Part shown: one piece after another, positions 51,817-61,227 of the stretch
How positions within the stretch are numbered: position 1 is the stretch's first letter
Layout: every line of letters begins with the position of its first letter
Origin: Pseudomonas sp. NKUCC02_KPG
GTDB lineage: Bacteria; Pseudomonadota; Gammaproteobacteria; Pseudomonadales; Pseudomonadaceae
Length of the DNA: 64,000 nt
Assembly: GCF_019345465.1 (NCBI RefSeq)
Contig: NZ_JAHKRC010000005.1
Span: 1 to 64,000, forward strand
Direction of reading: 5' to 3'
Notes under the pieces: generated by a model
The model's input: the letters and a program-made list of their open reading frames with translations, nothing else
Database searches by the model: none
Told to the model about the DNA's origin: nothing
Program-made: the position numbers and the translations under genes

Positions 51817-54408
51817 ATGTCATCGCGTAAATTTGGACTCAACCTGGTGGTGGTACTGGCCATTGCCGCACTGTTCACAGGCTTCTGGGCGCTGATCAAT
51901 CGCCCGGTGTCTGCACCCAACTGGCCCGATCAAATCTCCGGTTTTTCGTATTCGCCGTTCCAACAAGGCCAGTACCCGCAGAAAGACCAGTACCCGACCG
52001 ACGATGAAATGCGTCGCGACCTGGAGATCCTCAGCAAGCTGACCGACAACATTCGGACCTACTCGGTCGACGGCACCTTGGGTGATATCCCCAAGCTGGC
52101 GGAAGAGTTCGGTTTGCGCGTGACCATCGGGATCTGGATCAGCCCTGATCTGGAGCGCAACGAACGCGAAATCCAGAAAGCCATCGAGCTGGCCAATAAC
52201 TCGCGCAGCGTCGTGCGGGTTGTGGTGGGTAACGAAGCCCTGTTCCGTGAAGAGATCACGCCAGAAGACCTGATCGTGCTGCTGGATCGGGTCCGGGCCG
52301 CAGTCAAGGTGCCTGTCACCACGTCCGAGCAATGGCATATCTGGGAGAAATACCCGCAACTGGCCAAGCACGTTGACCTGATCGCCGCGCACATCCTGCC
52401 GTACTGGGAGTTTATCCCGGTGGACAAGGCCGGTGAGTTCGTACTGGACCGTGCCCGCGACCTGAAAAAACTGTTCCCGAAAAAGCCCCTGCTGCTGTCG
52501 GAGGTTGGCTGGCCGAGCAATGGCCGCATGCGCGGTGGCGCTGATGCCACCCCGGCCGACCAGGCGATTTATCTGCGTACGCTGGTCAACACCCTGAACC
52601 GTCGCGGCTACAACTACTTTGTGATCGAAGCCTTCGACCAGCCGTGGAAGGCCAGCGATGAAGGCTCCGTAGGCGCGTACTGGGGCGTGTACAACGCTGC
52701 ACGCCAGCAAAAATTCAACTTTGAAGGCCCGGTGGTCGCCATCCCGCAATGGCGCGTACTGGCCATTGGTTCGGTGGTGATGGGCTTGCTGTCGCTGGCG
52801 CTGCTGTTGATCGACGGCTCCGCACTGCGCCAGCGGGGTCGCACCTTCCTGACCTTCACCGCGTTCCTGTGCGGATCGGTGCTGGTGTGGATCGGTTACG
52901 ACTACAGCCAGCAATACAGCACATGGTTCAGCCTGACCGTCGGCTTCCTGCTCGGACTGGGCGCGCTCGGGGTTTTTATTGTCCTGTTGACCGAGGCCCA
53001 TGAACTGGCCGAGGCGGTCTGGACGCATAAGCGGCGACGAGAGTTCCTGCCGGTCGAAAGCGACGACGCCTATCGCCCGAAAGTCTCGATCCATGTGCCC
53101 TGCTACAACGAGCCGCCAGAGATGGTCAAACAGACCCTCGATGCCCTGGCGAACCTCGACTACCCCGATTTCGAAGTGTTGATCATCGATAACAACACCA
53201 AGGATCCGGCAGTCTGGGAGCCCGTGCGCGACTACTGCGCCACCCTGGGCCCGCGCTTCAAGTTCTTCCACGTGGCCCCCCTGGCCGGCTTCAAGGGCGG
53301 CGCGCTGAACTACCTGATCCCGCACACCGCGCCGGATGCCGAAGTGATTGCTGTGATCGACTCCGATTACTGTGTGGATCGCAACTGGCTCAAGCACATG
53401 GTGCCGCACTTTGCCGATCCGAAAATCGCCATTGTGCAATCGCCCCAGGACTACCGCGACCAGAACGAAAGCACCTTCAAGAAGCTCTGCTACTCGGAAT
53501 ACAAGGGTTTCTTCCACATCGGCATGGTCACCCGCAACGACCGCGACGCGATCATTCAGCACGGCACCATGACCATGACCCGACGTTCCGTGCTCGAAGA
53601 GCTCGGCTGGGCGGACTGGTGCATCTGTGAAGACGCCGAGCTGGGCCTGCGCGTATTCGAAAAAGGCTATTCCGCAGCGTATTCCCACAACAGCTACGGC
53701 AAGGGCCTGATGCCTGACACCTTTATCGACTTCAAGAAACAGCGATTCCGCTGGGCCTACGGTGCGATTCAGATCATCAAGCGTCACACCTCAAGCCTGT
53801 TGCGCGGTAAAGACACTGAACTGACCCGTGGCCAGCGCTATCACTTCCTCGCGGGCTGGCTGCCGTGGGTGGCCGATGGCATGAACATCTTCTTCACCGT
53901 GGGCGCCCTGTTGTGGTCGGCGGCGATGATTATCGTGCCGACGCGGGTCGATCCGCCGCTGCTGATTTTCGCCATCCCGCCATTGGCACTGTTCGTGTTC
54001 AAGGTCGGCAAGATCATCTTCCTGTACCGCCGTGCCGTGGGGGTTAACCTCAAGGATGCGTTTGCGGCAGCACTGGCCGGGCTGGCGTTGTCCCACACCA
54101 TCGCGAAAGCGGTGCTGTACGGATTCTTCACCACCAGCATTCCGTTCTTCCGGACACCCAAGAACGCCGATAACCACGGCTTCTGGGTCGCCATTTCGGA
54201 AGCCCGTGAAGAAGTGTTCATCATGCTGTTGCTCTGGGGCGCGGCGCTGGGGATCTTCCTGGTCCAGGGTCTGCCAAGCAACGACATGCGCTTCTGGGTG
54301 GTGATGTTGCTGGTGCAGTCGCTGCCGTATCTGGCGGCGCTGATCATGGCCTTTATGTCTTCGCTGCCCAAACCGGTGGACGCGGCACAAGAGCAACCGG
54401 CTGCATAA
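51817..54408 (+). CDS. ndvB: Cyclic beta-1,3-glucan synthase NdvB-like, GH17 plus GT2
   Basis: An 863-residue inner-membrane protein. A first membrane helix (about residues 6-24) leads to a GH17-like glucanase domain (about 45-315, with VVVGNEALFRE and LLSEVGWPSNGRM holding the two expected catalytic glutamates), then three membrane helices, a cytoplasmic GT2 domain (about 425-660: PCYNEPPEM, AVIDSDYCVD, TMTMTRRSV, QRFRWAYGA) and more helices. This layout matches P. aeruginosa NdvB, which makes periplasmic beta-1,3-glucan linked to biofilm antibiotic tolerance. The ATG at 51817 gives a clean membrane anchor; the frame extends to 51583 but the extra part looks non-coding. dapE follows, as in P. 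aeruginosa. Confidence 0.92.
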   Translation: MSSRKFGLNLVVVLAIAALFTGFWALINRPVSAPNWPDQISGFSYSPFQQGQYPQKDQYPTDDEMRRDLEILSKLTDNIRTYSVDGTLGDIPKLAEEFGLRVTIGIWISPDLERNEREIQKAIELANNSRSVVRVVVGNEALFREEITPEDLIVLLDRVRAAVKVPVTTSEQWHIWEKYPQLAKHVDLIAAHILPYWEFIPVDKAGEFVLDRARDLKKLFPKKPLLLSEVGWPSNGRMRGGADATPADQAIYLRTLVNTLNRRGYNYFVIEAFDQPWKASDEGSVGAYWGVYNAARQQKFNFEGPVVAIPQWRVLAIGSVVMGLLSLALLLIDGSALRQRGRTFLTFTAFLCGSVLVWIGYDYSQQYSTWFSLTVGFLLGLGALGVFIVLLTEAHELAEAVWTHKRRREFLPVESDDAYRPKVSIHVPCYNEPPEMVKQTLDALANLDYPDFEVLIIDNNTKDPAVWEPVRDYCATLGPRFKFFHVAPLAGFKGGALNYLIPHTAPDAEVIAVIDSDYCVDRNWLKHMVPHFADPKIAIVQSPQDYRDQNESTFKKLCYSEYKGFFHIGMVTRNDRDAIIQHGTMTMTRRSVLEELGWADWCICEDAELGLRVFEKGYSAAYSHNSYGKGLMPDTFIDFKKQRFRWAYGAIQIIKRHTSSLLRGKDTELTRGQRYHFLAGWLPWVADGMNIFFTVGALLWSAAMIIVPTRVDPPLLIFAIPPLALFVFKVGKIIFLYRRAVGVNLKDAFAAALAGLALSHTIAKAVLYGFFTTSIPFFRTPKNADNHGFWVAISEAREEVFIMLLLWGAALGIFLVQGLPSNDMRFWVVMLLVQSLPYLAALIMAFMSSLPKPVDAAQEQPAA

Positions 54409-54425
54409 ATTGACTGCAACCTCCT

Positions 54426-54450
54426 AAACGGCGGCCTCTGGCCGCCGTTT
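54426..54450 (+). terminator. Intrinsic terminator after ndvB
   Basis: Perfect 11-bp arms AAACGGCGGCC (54426-54436) and GGCCGCCGTTT (54440-54450) enclose TCT, with a T at the exit. It lies 17 bases after the ndvB stop, so dapE is likely transcribed separately. Confidence 0.9.
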
Positions 54451-54512
54451 TGCTTTAAGATAACCGCCCTTTCTCGCCCGCCCCGCACATGCCCTGCTTC
54501 GGAGTCCACACC

Positions 54513-55664
54513 ATGACGGCCCACGCCGACCTTTCGCCGACCCTGCAACTTGCCTGCGATCTGATCCGTCGCCCTTCCGTGACCCCGATCGACGCCGATT
54601 GCCAGAAGCTGATGATGCAGCGCCTGGGCGATGCCGGTTTCAAGCTTGAGCCGATGCGCATCGAGGACGTAGACAACTTCTGGGCCACCCACGGCAAACA
54701 CGAAGGCCCGGTGCTGTGCTTCGCTGGCCACACTGACGTGGTACCGACCGGCCCGGTGCAAGCCTGGCAAAACGACCCGTTCGACGCGCTGATCGATGAA
54801 CACGGCATGCTCTGCGGCCGTGGCGCCGCAGACATGAAAGGCAGCCTTGCCGCCATGCTGGTGGCGGCCGAGCGTTTCGTCGCCGACTACCCGGACCACA
54901 AGGGCTCGGTCGCATTTCTGATCACCAGTGACGAAGAAGGCCCGGCCCATCACGGCACCAAGGCCGTGATCGAGCGCTTTGCTGCCCGTAACGAGCGTCT
55001 GGACTGGTGCATCGTCGGTGAACCGTCAAGCACTTCCCTGGTGGGCGATGTGGTCAAAAATGGCCGTCGCGGCTCCCTGGGCGCCAAGCTCACCGTTCGC
55101 GGCGTTCAAGGCCATGTGGCCTACCCGCACCTGGCCAAGAATCCGATTCACCTGGCAGTACCTGCGCTGACCGAACTGGCCGCCGAGCATTGGGATAACG
55201 GCAACGCCTTCTTCCCGCCGACCAGCTTCCAGATTTCCAATCTGAACTCCGGCACGGGCGCAACCAACGTGATCCCGGGGGATCTGGTGGCGGTCTTCAA
55301 TTTCCGCTTCTCCACCGAGTCCACCGTTGAAGGCCTGCAAAAGCGCGTGGCGGACATACTGGACAAGCACGACCTGGACTGGCACATCGACTGGGCGCTA
55401 TCCGGCCTGCCGTTCCTGACCGAGCCGGGCGCCCTGCTGGACGCGGTGTCGTCGAGCATCAAGCAGGTCACTGGCCGCGAAACCAAAGCGTCTACCAGCG
55501 GCGGGACTTCGGACGGGCGCTTTATCGCGACCCTGGGTACCCAGGTCGTCGAACTGGGACCGGTCAACGCGACCATTCACCAGGTCAACGAGCGGGTTCT
55601 GGCCAGCGATCTTGATGTACTGACCGAGATCTACTACCAAACCCTGATCAAGTTGCTCGCCTGA
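54513..55664 (+). CDS. dapE: Succinyl-diaminopimelate desuccinylase
   Basis: A 383-residue M20-family dizinc amidohydrolase that releases diaminopimelate from its succinyl form for lysine and peptidoglycan. Metal ligands lie in [12 protein letters not shown] (His73), [10 protein letters not shown] (Asp107) and [11 protein letters not shown] (general base Glu141 and ligand Glu142). GGAG precedes the ATG at 54513; a frame from 54489 is less likely. It overlaps rlmA by one base (TGATG). Confidence 0.97.
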   Translation: MTAHADLSPTLQLACDLIRRPSVTPIDADCQKLMMQRLGDAGFKLEPMRIEDVDNFWATHGKHEGPVLCFAGHTDVVPTGPVQAWQNDPFDALIDEHGMLCGRGAADMKGSLAAMLVAAERFVADYPDHKGSVAFLITSDEEGPAHHGTKAVIERFAARNERLDWCIVGEPSSTSLVGDVVKNGRRGSLGAKLTVRGVQGHVAYPHLAKNPIHLAVPALTELAAEHWDNGNAFFPPTSFQISNLNSGTGATNVIPGDLVAVFNFRFSTESTVEGLQKRVADILDKHDLDWHIDWALSGLPFLTEPGALLDAVSSSIKQVTGRETKASTSGGTSDGRFIATLGTQVVELGPVNATIHQVNERVLASDLDVLTEIYYQTLIKLLA

Positions 55665-56473
55665 TGCTCGCCTGCCCAATTTGCAGTGCACCGCTGAACG
55701 CGGTCGACAACGGCGTGGCGTGCCCGGCCGGGCATCGCTTTGACCGCGCCCGCCAGGGTTATTTGAACCTGCTGCCCGTGCAACACAAGAACAGCCGTGA
55801 CCCTGGCGATAACCAGGCAATGGTTGAAGCCCGCCGCGACTTTCTCAATGCAGGCCATTACGCGCCCGTGGCCAAGCGCCTGGCCGAACTGGCGAGGGAA
55901 CGAGCGCCGCAACGCTGGCTCGACATCGGTTGTGGCGAGGGTTACTACACCGCGCAAATCGCCGAGGCACTGCCCAACGCCGATGGCTACGCACTGGATA
56001 TCTCCCGCGAGGCGGTCAAGCGCGCCTGCAAACGCAGCCCGCAACTGACCTGGTTGATCGCCAGCATGGCCCGCGTGCCACTGGCCGATGCCAGCTGCCA
56101 GTTTTTGGCCAGCGTCTTCAGCCCGCTGGACTGGCTTGAAGCCAAACGCCTGCTCAGCCCGGGGGGCGGCCTGATGCGTGTTGGCCCGACTCGCGGGCAC
56201 TTGATGGAGCTGCGCGAACGGCTGTACGACGAAGTGCGCGACTACGCAGACGACAAGCATTTGGCCCTGGTGCCCGAAGGCATGCAGGTGCAGCACAGCG
56301 AGACACTGGAATTCACCCTCAGCCTGAGTGAGCCCCAGGATCGCGCCAATCTGCTGGCCATGACCCCCCATGGCTGGCGCGCCAGTGCCGAGCGTCGCGC
56401 CCAGGTCATCGAACACCCCGAGCCTTTAGTGGTGACGGTGTCGATGCGCTACGATTACTTCGTGCTTCAATAA
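55664..56473 (+). CDS. rlmA: 23S rRNA (guanine-745 N1)-methyltransferase
   Basis: A 269-residue SAM-dependent enzyme. The N-terminal zinc finger is CPICSAPL-(9)-CPAGHRFD, the SAM motif is WLDIGCGEGYYTAQIA near residue 85, and the order fits RlmA(I). It probably methylates G745 of 23S rRNA in helix 35. The start codon is joined to the dapE stop by one base, which suggests coupled translation. Confidence 0.92.
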   Translation: MLACPICSAPLNAVDNGVACPAGHRFDRARQGYLNLLPVQHKNSRDPGDNQAMVEARRDFLNAGHYAPVAKRLAELARERAPQRWLDIGCGEGYYTAQIAEALPNADGYALDISREAVKRACKRSPQLTWLIASMARVPLADASCQFLASVFSPLDWLEAKRLLSPGGGLMRVGPTRGHLMELRERLYDEVRDYADDKHLALVPEGMQVQHSETLEFTLSLSEPQDRANLLAMTPHGWRASAERRAQVIEHPEPLVVTVSMRYDYFVLQ

Positions 56474-56553
56474 CCAACTTTACGGCCAAGGGCACACGCC
56501 CTTGGCCCGATTAATCCGCGAGTGGATTTTTCAGACCCGCAGTGAGGACATCC

Positions 56554-56931
56554 ATGCGCCAACCCGATATCGAGATCTACCTGAAAGAAGCGGTCACCTA
56601 CAAGGACGTCGAAGCCTGGCTGGCCAAAGTGCTGGGCCCGTGCACCGAATGGAAAAAGAAAGGCGAAACCTGGAAGTGCACCGCAGGTGACGTACCCGTT
56701 ACCTGGATGCCAAAAGCCGTCGGCAAATGGAACAGCCTGTACCTGGACAGCGACCAGACACCGTGGGAAGACGACATTGCCTGTGCCAAGGCCGCTTTTG
56801 ACGCACTGAAGATCGAAGTGCGTTGCGCGCCGGGCAGCTGGGTCGAGGAACAGGGCGAGGCTGATGCTGATCGCTGGATCCGCATCAGTGAAGACGGCCA
56901 GGAAGAAATCACCTGGAAAACCGGTTCCTGA
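56554..56931 (+). CDS. Conserved hypothetical protein, 125 residues
   Basis: A small acidic soluble protein that opens MRQPDIEIYLKEAVTYKDVEAWLAKVLG and is rich in Trp (seven or more) with Cys at about residues 34, 43, 78 and 92. No signal peptide or membrane segment is seen and I do not recognise a domain. GAGGAC lies upstream of the ATG at 56554; a start four codons earlier is possible. It follows rlmA by 80 bases and converges with the cold-shock gene across a REP pair. Codon use is like its neighbours, so it looks native. Confidence 0.85.
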   Translation: MRQPDIEIYLKEAVTYKDVEAWLAKVLGPCTEWKKKGETWKCTAGDVPVTWMPKAVGKWNSLYLDSDQTPWEDDIACAKAAFDALKIEVRCAPGSWVEEQGEADADRWIRISEDGQEEITWKTGS

Positions 56932-56947
56932 GCTGCAAATAACACCC

Positions 56948-57033
56948 TGTAGCCGCTGCCGCAGGCTGCGACAAGGGCCGAAGGACCTTCAGGGTCGCTT
57001 CGCAACCCATCGCAGCCTTCGGCAGCGACTACA
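56948..57033. repeat. Inverted REP pair (GTAGCCGCTGCCG variant)
   Basis: The 24-base arms at 56948-56971 and 57010-57033 pair with two mismatches. The spacer holds GAAGGACCTTC and GGGTCGCTTCGCAACCC, smaller palindromes. It lies between convergent genes. The right arm is shared with 1811-1846. Confidence 0.85.
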
Positions 57034-57042
57034 GGAACTGCA

Positions 57043-57252
57043 TTACAGCCCCACTACATCTTCAGCCTGCAAACCCTTGTCACCTTTGACCTGGGTGTAC
57101 TCGACCTGCTGGCCTTCAGCCAGGCTGCGATGGCCTTCACCGCGAATGGCGCGGTAATGCACAAACACATCCGCCCCGTTTTCACACTGAATAAAGCCGT
57201 AGCCCTTGGCATCGTTGAACCACTTCACACTGCCTGTTACGCGCGTTGTCAT
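57043..57252 (-). CDS. Cold-shock domain protein
   Basis: A 69-residue single OB-fold nucleic-acid-binding protein. The RNP1 motif KGYGFIQ and RNP2 motif VFVHY are present, and length is standard for CspA-type proteins. It probably melts RNA secondary structure. It has GGAAAGG before the ATG and a leader of roughly 110 bases from a near-consensus promoter, as cold-shock genes often have. It converges with the unknown protein and is divergent from plsB. Confidence 0.95.
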   Translation of the reverse strand: MTTRVTGSVKWFNDAKGYGFIQCENGADVFVHYRAIRGEGHRSLAEGQQVEYTQVKGDKGLQAEDVVGL

Positions 57253-57367
57253 GGATCCTTTCCCCCTTTTTATTATTGATCGGGCTCGTTAATTGGCCCT
57301 TTGAGAACTAGTGTTTGAACCTGACGCTTCACTACTGGGTCTTGCGCGGTGTCGCGAAAGACCACCG

Positions 57368-57395
57368 AGTATAAGTCAGGCAAAAAAACACTCAA
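57368..57395 (-). promoter_or_regulatory. Sigma-70-type promoter of the cold-shock gene
   Basis: On the minus strand a -35 TTGAGT (57390-57395) and a -10 TATACT (57368-57373) are separated by 16 bases. The start would lie near 57361, giving a leader of about 109 bases that could fold and respond to temperature. Confidence 0.65.
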
Positions 57396-57492
57396 TCAAT
57401 ATTAGTTCGCCGCTTTTTTGCCGATTTTCGGGAGATACGGCACACTACCCGGCCGAGTAAACGCTCGTTTTATCCACTAACGCAGAAGCCGT

Positions 57493-60003
57493 ATGACCCC
57501 CTCCCCATTCCGCCGCCTTGTATTTGGCGCCCTGCGTCGCTTGCTGTACCTGTGGGTGCGCTCGGAGACCATTAATCAGTCTTCCCTGACCCTGAACCTG
57601 GATCGCTGCCGACCCGTGTTCTACGTACTGCAATCGCCCTCGCTGACCGAACTGGCCGTGATCGATACCGAGTGTTCCAAGGCCGGCCTGCCGCGCCCGG
57701 TATTGCCGGTTGCAGTGGGAGAGATGATCGAGCCTGCCGCCTTTTTCTACCTGACCCCCGAGCCCGACTGGCTGGGGCGACAGGACAAGCGCGGAGCTCC
57801 GCCAACCTTGACCCGCCTGGTCGACGGCCTGACCCAAAACCCGGGCGAGGATGCGCAAATCATTCCGGTCAGCGTGTTTTGGGGGCAGTCACCCGACAGC
57901 GAGTCCAGCCCCTGGAAACTGCTGTTTGCCGACAGCTGGGCCGTCACCGGGCGCCTGCGCCGCTTGCTGCACATCCTGATCCTGGGTCGCAAAACCCGCG
58001 TGCAATTCTCGGCCCCCATTCACTTGCGCGAACTGGTCGACCTCAACAAGGGTCATGAACGCACCGTGCGCATGGCCCAGCGTATTTTGCGCGTGCACTT
58101 TCGCAACCTGAAAACCGCCACCATCGGCCCGGACCTTTCCCACCGTCGCAACCTGGTCAAGGGGCTGGTCAATGAACCCGCCGTGCGCCAGGCCATCCTT
58201 GACGAAGCCGAGCGCGAGAACATCTCGCCGGACAAGGCCCGTGCCCAGGCACTGCGCTACGCCAATGAAATCGCCTCGGACTACACCTACACCGCGATCC
58301 GTTTTTTTGAAGTGCTCCTGAGCTGGTTCTGGAACAAGATTTACGACGGGGTCAAGGTCAACCATATCGAGAGCGTGCAGAAGGTTGCCCAGGGTCACGA
58401 GATCATTTACGTGCCGTGCCACCGCAGCCATATCGACTACCTGCTGCTGTCCTACCTGCTGTTTCGCAACGGCCTGACCCCGCCGCACATTGCCGCCGGG
58501 ATCAACCTCAACATGCCGGTGCTGGGCCGCCTGCTGCGCCGTGGCGGGGCTTTTTTCATGCGCCGCACGTTCAAGGGCAACCCGCTGTACACCTCAGTGT
58601 TCAACGAGTACATGCATACCCTGTTCACCAAGGGCTTCCCGGTGGAGTACTTCGTCGAGGGCGGCCGCTCGCGCACGGGGCGCATGCTGCAACCGAAAAC
58701 CGGGATGCTGGCCATTACCGTGCGCAGTTTCTTGCGTTCTTCCCGTACGCCGATCGTGTTTGTCCCGGTCTATATCGGTTACGAGCGTGTGCTCGAAGGC
58801 CGCACCTACCTGGGCGAACTGCGCGGCGCCAGCAAGAAGAAAGAGTCGATTTTCGACATTTTCAAAGTGATCGGCGCCCTCAAGAAACAGAAGTTCGGTC
58901 AGGTCGCGGTCAACTTTGGTGAACCGATCAAACTCGCCGAGTTCCTTGAACAGGAGCAGCCGGGCTGGCGCCAGCAGGAGCTTGCGCCCCTGTATCGTCC
59001 TGACTGGCTGAGCCCGACCACCAATCGCCTGGGCGAAAAGGTTGCCCAGCATCTGAATGAAGCGGCAGCCATCAACCCGGTGAACCTGGTGGCACTGGCC
59101 CTGCTTTCAACCACCCGGCTGGCACTGGACGAACAGGCCATGGCCCGGGTGCTGGATCTGTATCTGGCCCTGCTGCGCCGTGTCCCCTACTCGCCCTACA
59201 CCACCTTGCCCGAAGGCGATGGCAAGGCGCTGATCAACCATGTAAAGGACATGAACCTGCTGGCCGAGCAAAGCGATGCGCTGGGCAAGATCCTCTATCT
59301 GGATGAGCAGAACGCGGTGCTGATGACGTACTACCGCAACAACGTGCTGCATATTTTTGCATTGCCTTCGTTGCTGGCCAGCTTTTTCCAAAGCGCCTCG
59401 CGCATGAGCCGCGAACAGATCCTGCGCTACACCCACGCGCTCTATCCCTACCTGCAGTCAGAGCTGTTTATTCGCTGGTCAGCAGAGGAACTGGACGCCG
59501 TGGTCGACCAGTGGCTGGAGTCCTTTGTCGAGCAAGGTTTGTTGCGCTTTGAGAACGGCGTGTACCTGCGCCCGGCGCCGAGTTCGCGACACTTTGTATT
59601 GCTGACGCTGTTGTCCAGAAGCATTGCGCAAACCCTGCAACGCTTCTACATGGCCATTTCCCTGCTGCTCAACAGCGGGCAAAACACCCTGAGCGCCGAA
59701 GAACTGGAAGACCTGTGCACCATGATGGCCCAACGCCTGTCGATTTTGCATGGGCTCAACGCCCCGGAGTTCTTCGACAAGAGCCTGTTCCGCCACTTTA
59801 TCCAGACATTACTTGAAGAAGACGTGCTGCGCCGCGATGCCAACGGCAAGTTGAGCTATCACGAACTGCTTGGCGAACTGGCCGAAGGTGCTGCCAAGCG
59901 TGTGTTGCCTGCCGAAATTCGCCTGTCGATTCGCCAGGTTGCGTTGCACCGCAGTGAAGACACCCACGAGCAGCCACCGCTCTCGCTCGAAAAAACATCT
60001 TGA
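57493..60003 (+). CDS. plsB: Glycerol-3-phosphate 1-O-acyltransferase
   Basis: An 836-residue peripheral inner-membrane enzyme that makes lysophosphatidate, the first step of phospholipid synthesis. The catalytic HX4D motif is His310-to-Asp315 in [13 protein letters not shown]; later blocks [25 protein letters not shown] and [11 protein letters not shown] are the family motifs II-IV. Length is close to E. coli PlsB. It begins on the far side of the cold-shock promoter and is followed by two exported proteins. Confidence 0.97.
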   Translation: MTPSPFRRLVFGALRRLLYLWVRSETINQSSLTLNLDRCRPVFYVLQSPSLTELAVIDTECSKAGLPRPVLPVAVGEMIEPAAFFYLTPEPDWLGRQDKRGAPPTLTRLVDGLTQNPGEDAQIIPVSVFWGQSPDSESSPWKLLFADSWAVTGRLRRLLHILILGRKTRVQFSAPIHLRELVDLNKGHERTVRMAQRILRVHFRNLKTATIGPDLSHRRNLVKGLVNEPAVRQAILDEAERENISPDKARAQALRYANEIASDYTYTAIRFFEVLLSWFWNKIYDGVKVNHIESVQKVAQGHEIIYVPCHRSHIDYLLLSYLLFRNGLTPPHIAAGINLNMPVLGRLLRRGGAFFMRRTFKGNPLYTSVFNEYMHTLFTKGFPVEYFVEGGRSRTGRMLQPKTGMLAITVRSFLRSSRTPIVFVPVYIGYERVLEGRTYLGELRGASKKKESIFDIFKVIGALKKQKFGQVAVNFGEPIKLAEFLEQEQPGWRQQELAPLYRPDWLSPTTNRLGEKVAQHLNEAAAINPVNLVALALLSTTRLALDEQAMARVLDLYLALLRRVPYSPYTTLPEGDGKALINHVKDMNLLAEQSDALGKILYLDEQNAVLMTYYRNNVLHIFALPSLLASFFQSASRMSREQILRYTHALYPYLQSELFIRWSAEELDAVVDQWLESFVEQGLLRFENGVYLRPAPSSRHFVLLTLLSRSIAQTLQRFYMAISLLLNSGQNTLSAEELEDLCTMMAQRLSILHGLNAPEFFDKSLFRHFIQTLLEEDVLRRDANGKLSYHELLGELAEGAAKRVLPAEIRLSIRQVALHRSEDTHEQPPLSLEKTS

Positions 60004-60014
60004 AGGAGAAATCC

Positions 60015-60413
60015 ATGAAAAAAGTACTTTTACTCAGCCTCACCGCCCTGCTTGGAGCCTGTAGCTCTATGACCTCGACCCCTCAAGCATCCCTCGATGG
60101 CGAAGTGTTCTACCTGCAGCGTATTGCCCTGCCGCCTACAGCTACACTGGAAGTTAGCTTGCAGGATGTATCGCTGGCCGACGCTCCAGCGGTGACACTT
60201 GCCAAGCAAAGTGGCCCAATCAAGGGCCAGGTACCCCTGCCATTTCACTTGACCTATGACCCGGCGCAGATCAAACCCGGCCATACCTACGCGGTGAGTG
60301 CGCGGATCGAAGAGAACGGCCAGTTGCTGTTTATCAGCACAGAGCGCAACAGCGTCGATCTGACTGCAAAAGCCCAGCAACCTGTCCGCCTGCGTGTCGA
60401 TCAGGTTCGCTAA
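60015..60413 (+). CDS. YbaY-type lipoprotein
   Basis: A 132-residue lipoprotein with signal peptide MKKVLLLSLTALLGAC and lipidated Cys16. The mature part (LDGEVFYLQRIALPPTATLEVSLQDVS) matches YbaY/DUF4156-like small lipoproteins of unknown role, which have beta-rich folds. AAGGAGA lies just upstream of the ATG at 60015, which I prefer over an in-frame ATG at 60000. It starts 11 bases after plsB, and a DUF4197 protein follows after 14 bases, so the three may be one unit. Confidence 0.88.
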   Translation: MKKVLLLSLTALLGACSSMTSTPQASLDGEVFYLQRIALPPTATLEVSLQDVSLADAPAVTLAKQSGPIKGQVPLPFHLTYDPAQIKPGHTYAVSARIEENGQLLFISTERNSVDLTAKAQQPVRLRVDQVR

Positions 60414-60427
60414 TCAAGGAGTTTGCC

Positions 60428-61117
60428 ATGCTGCGACCTTCCATACGCTTTGCGGGCCTGTGCGCAGGCCTGTTGATTTCGGCCAATGCCCTGGCGTTAT
60501 CGCTGAGCGATCTGTCCCAAGGTGACGCCACGGGCGGCCTCAAAGATGCCCTGACCCAAGGTGCGCAAATTGCGGTCAAGCAACTGGGCACCCCTGGGGG
60601 CTTCAGCAATAACCCCGAAGTCAAGATCGAGCTGCCGGGCAACCTTGGCAAAGTCGCGAAAAAGATGAAGCAATTCGGCATGGGCGATCAGGTCGATCAA
60701 CTCGAAACCAGCATGAACAAAGCCGCAGAAGCGGCCGTGCCACAGGCGCAAGCCCTGCTGGTCGATGCGGTGAAGAAAATGACCGTGGCGGATGCCAAGG
60801 GTATCCTCAGCGGCGGCCAGGATTCGGCGACCCAATACCTGAGCAAAAGTAGCCGGGATCAGATCCGCGCCAAGTTCCTGCCTATCGTCAAGGCCGCCAC
60901 GGACAAGGTCGGTCTGGCCCAGCAGTACAACTCATTTGCAGGGCAAGCCGCCACGCTGGGTGTGGTGGACGCCAAAAGCGCCAACATCGAAAGCTACGTG
61001 ACCGAAAAGGCCCTGGACGGCTTGTTTGAAATGATCGGCAAACAGGAAGAAACCATCCGCCAGAACCCGGCAGCGGCTGCTACCAGTTTGGCGAAAAAAG
61101 TCTTCGGAACGCTGTAA
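60428..61117 (+). CDS. DUF4197 periplasmic protein
   Basis: A 229-residue exported protein with signal peptide residues 1-23 (ending ALA) and then a largely helical body beginning LSLSDLSQGDATGGLKDALTQGAQIAVKQLG, the DUF4197 pattern. Function is unknown. It follows the YbaY-like lipoprotein by 14 bases with AAGGAG upstream. It converges with the RND pump across REP hairpins. Confidence 0.9.
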   Translation: MLRPSIRFAGLCAGLLISANALALSLSDLSQGDATGGLKDALTQGAQIAVKQLGTPGGFSNNPEVKIELPGNLGKVAKKMKQFGMGDQVDQLETSMNKAAEAAVPQAQALLVDAVKKMTVADAKGILSGGQDSATQYLSKSSRDQIRAKFLPIVKAATDKVGLAQQYNSFAGQAATLGVVDAKSANIESYVTEKALDGLFEMIGKQEETIRQNPAAAATSLAKKVFGTL

Positions 61118-61126
61118 CCCTTGCGA

Positions 61127-61223
61127 AGGCGGGCTTGCCCGCCTCCACAACAATGGGTGCCCAGGCCCGGATGATGTGAGCCACACAAACCCTGTGGGAG
61201 CAGGGCTTGCCCGCTCCCACAGG
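61127..61223. repeat. REP hairpins between DUF4197 gene and RND pump
   Basis: Two hairpins lie side by side: AGGCGGG/CCCGCCT at 61127-61144, and an 11-bp pair CCTGTGGGAGC/GCTCCCACAGG at 61191-61201 and 61213-61223. They fill the gap between convergent genes. Confidence 0.88.
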
Positions 61224-61227
61224 GGCT

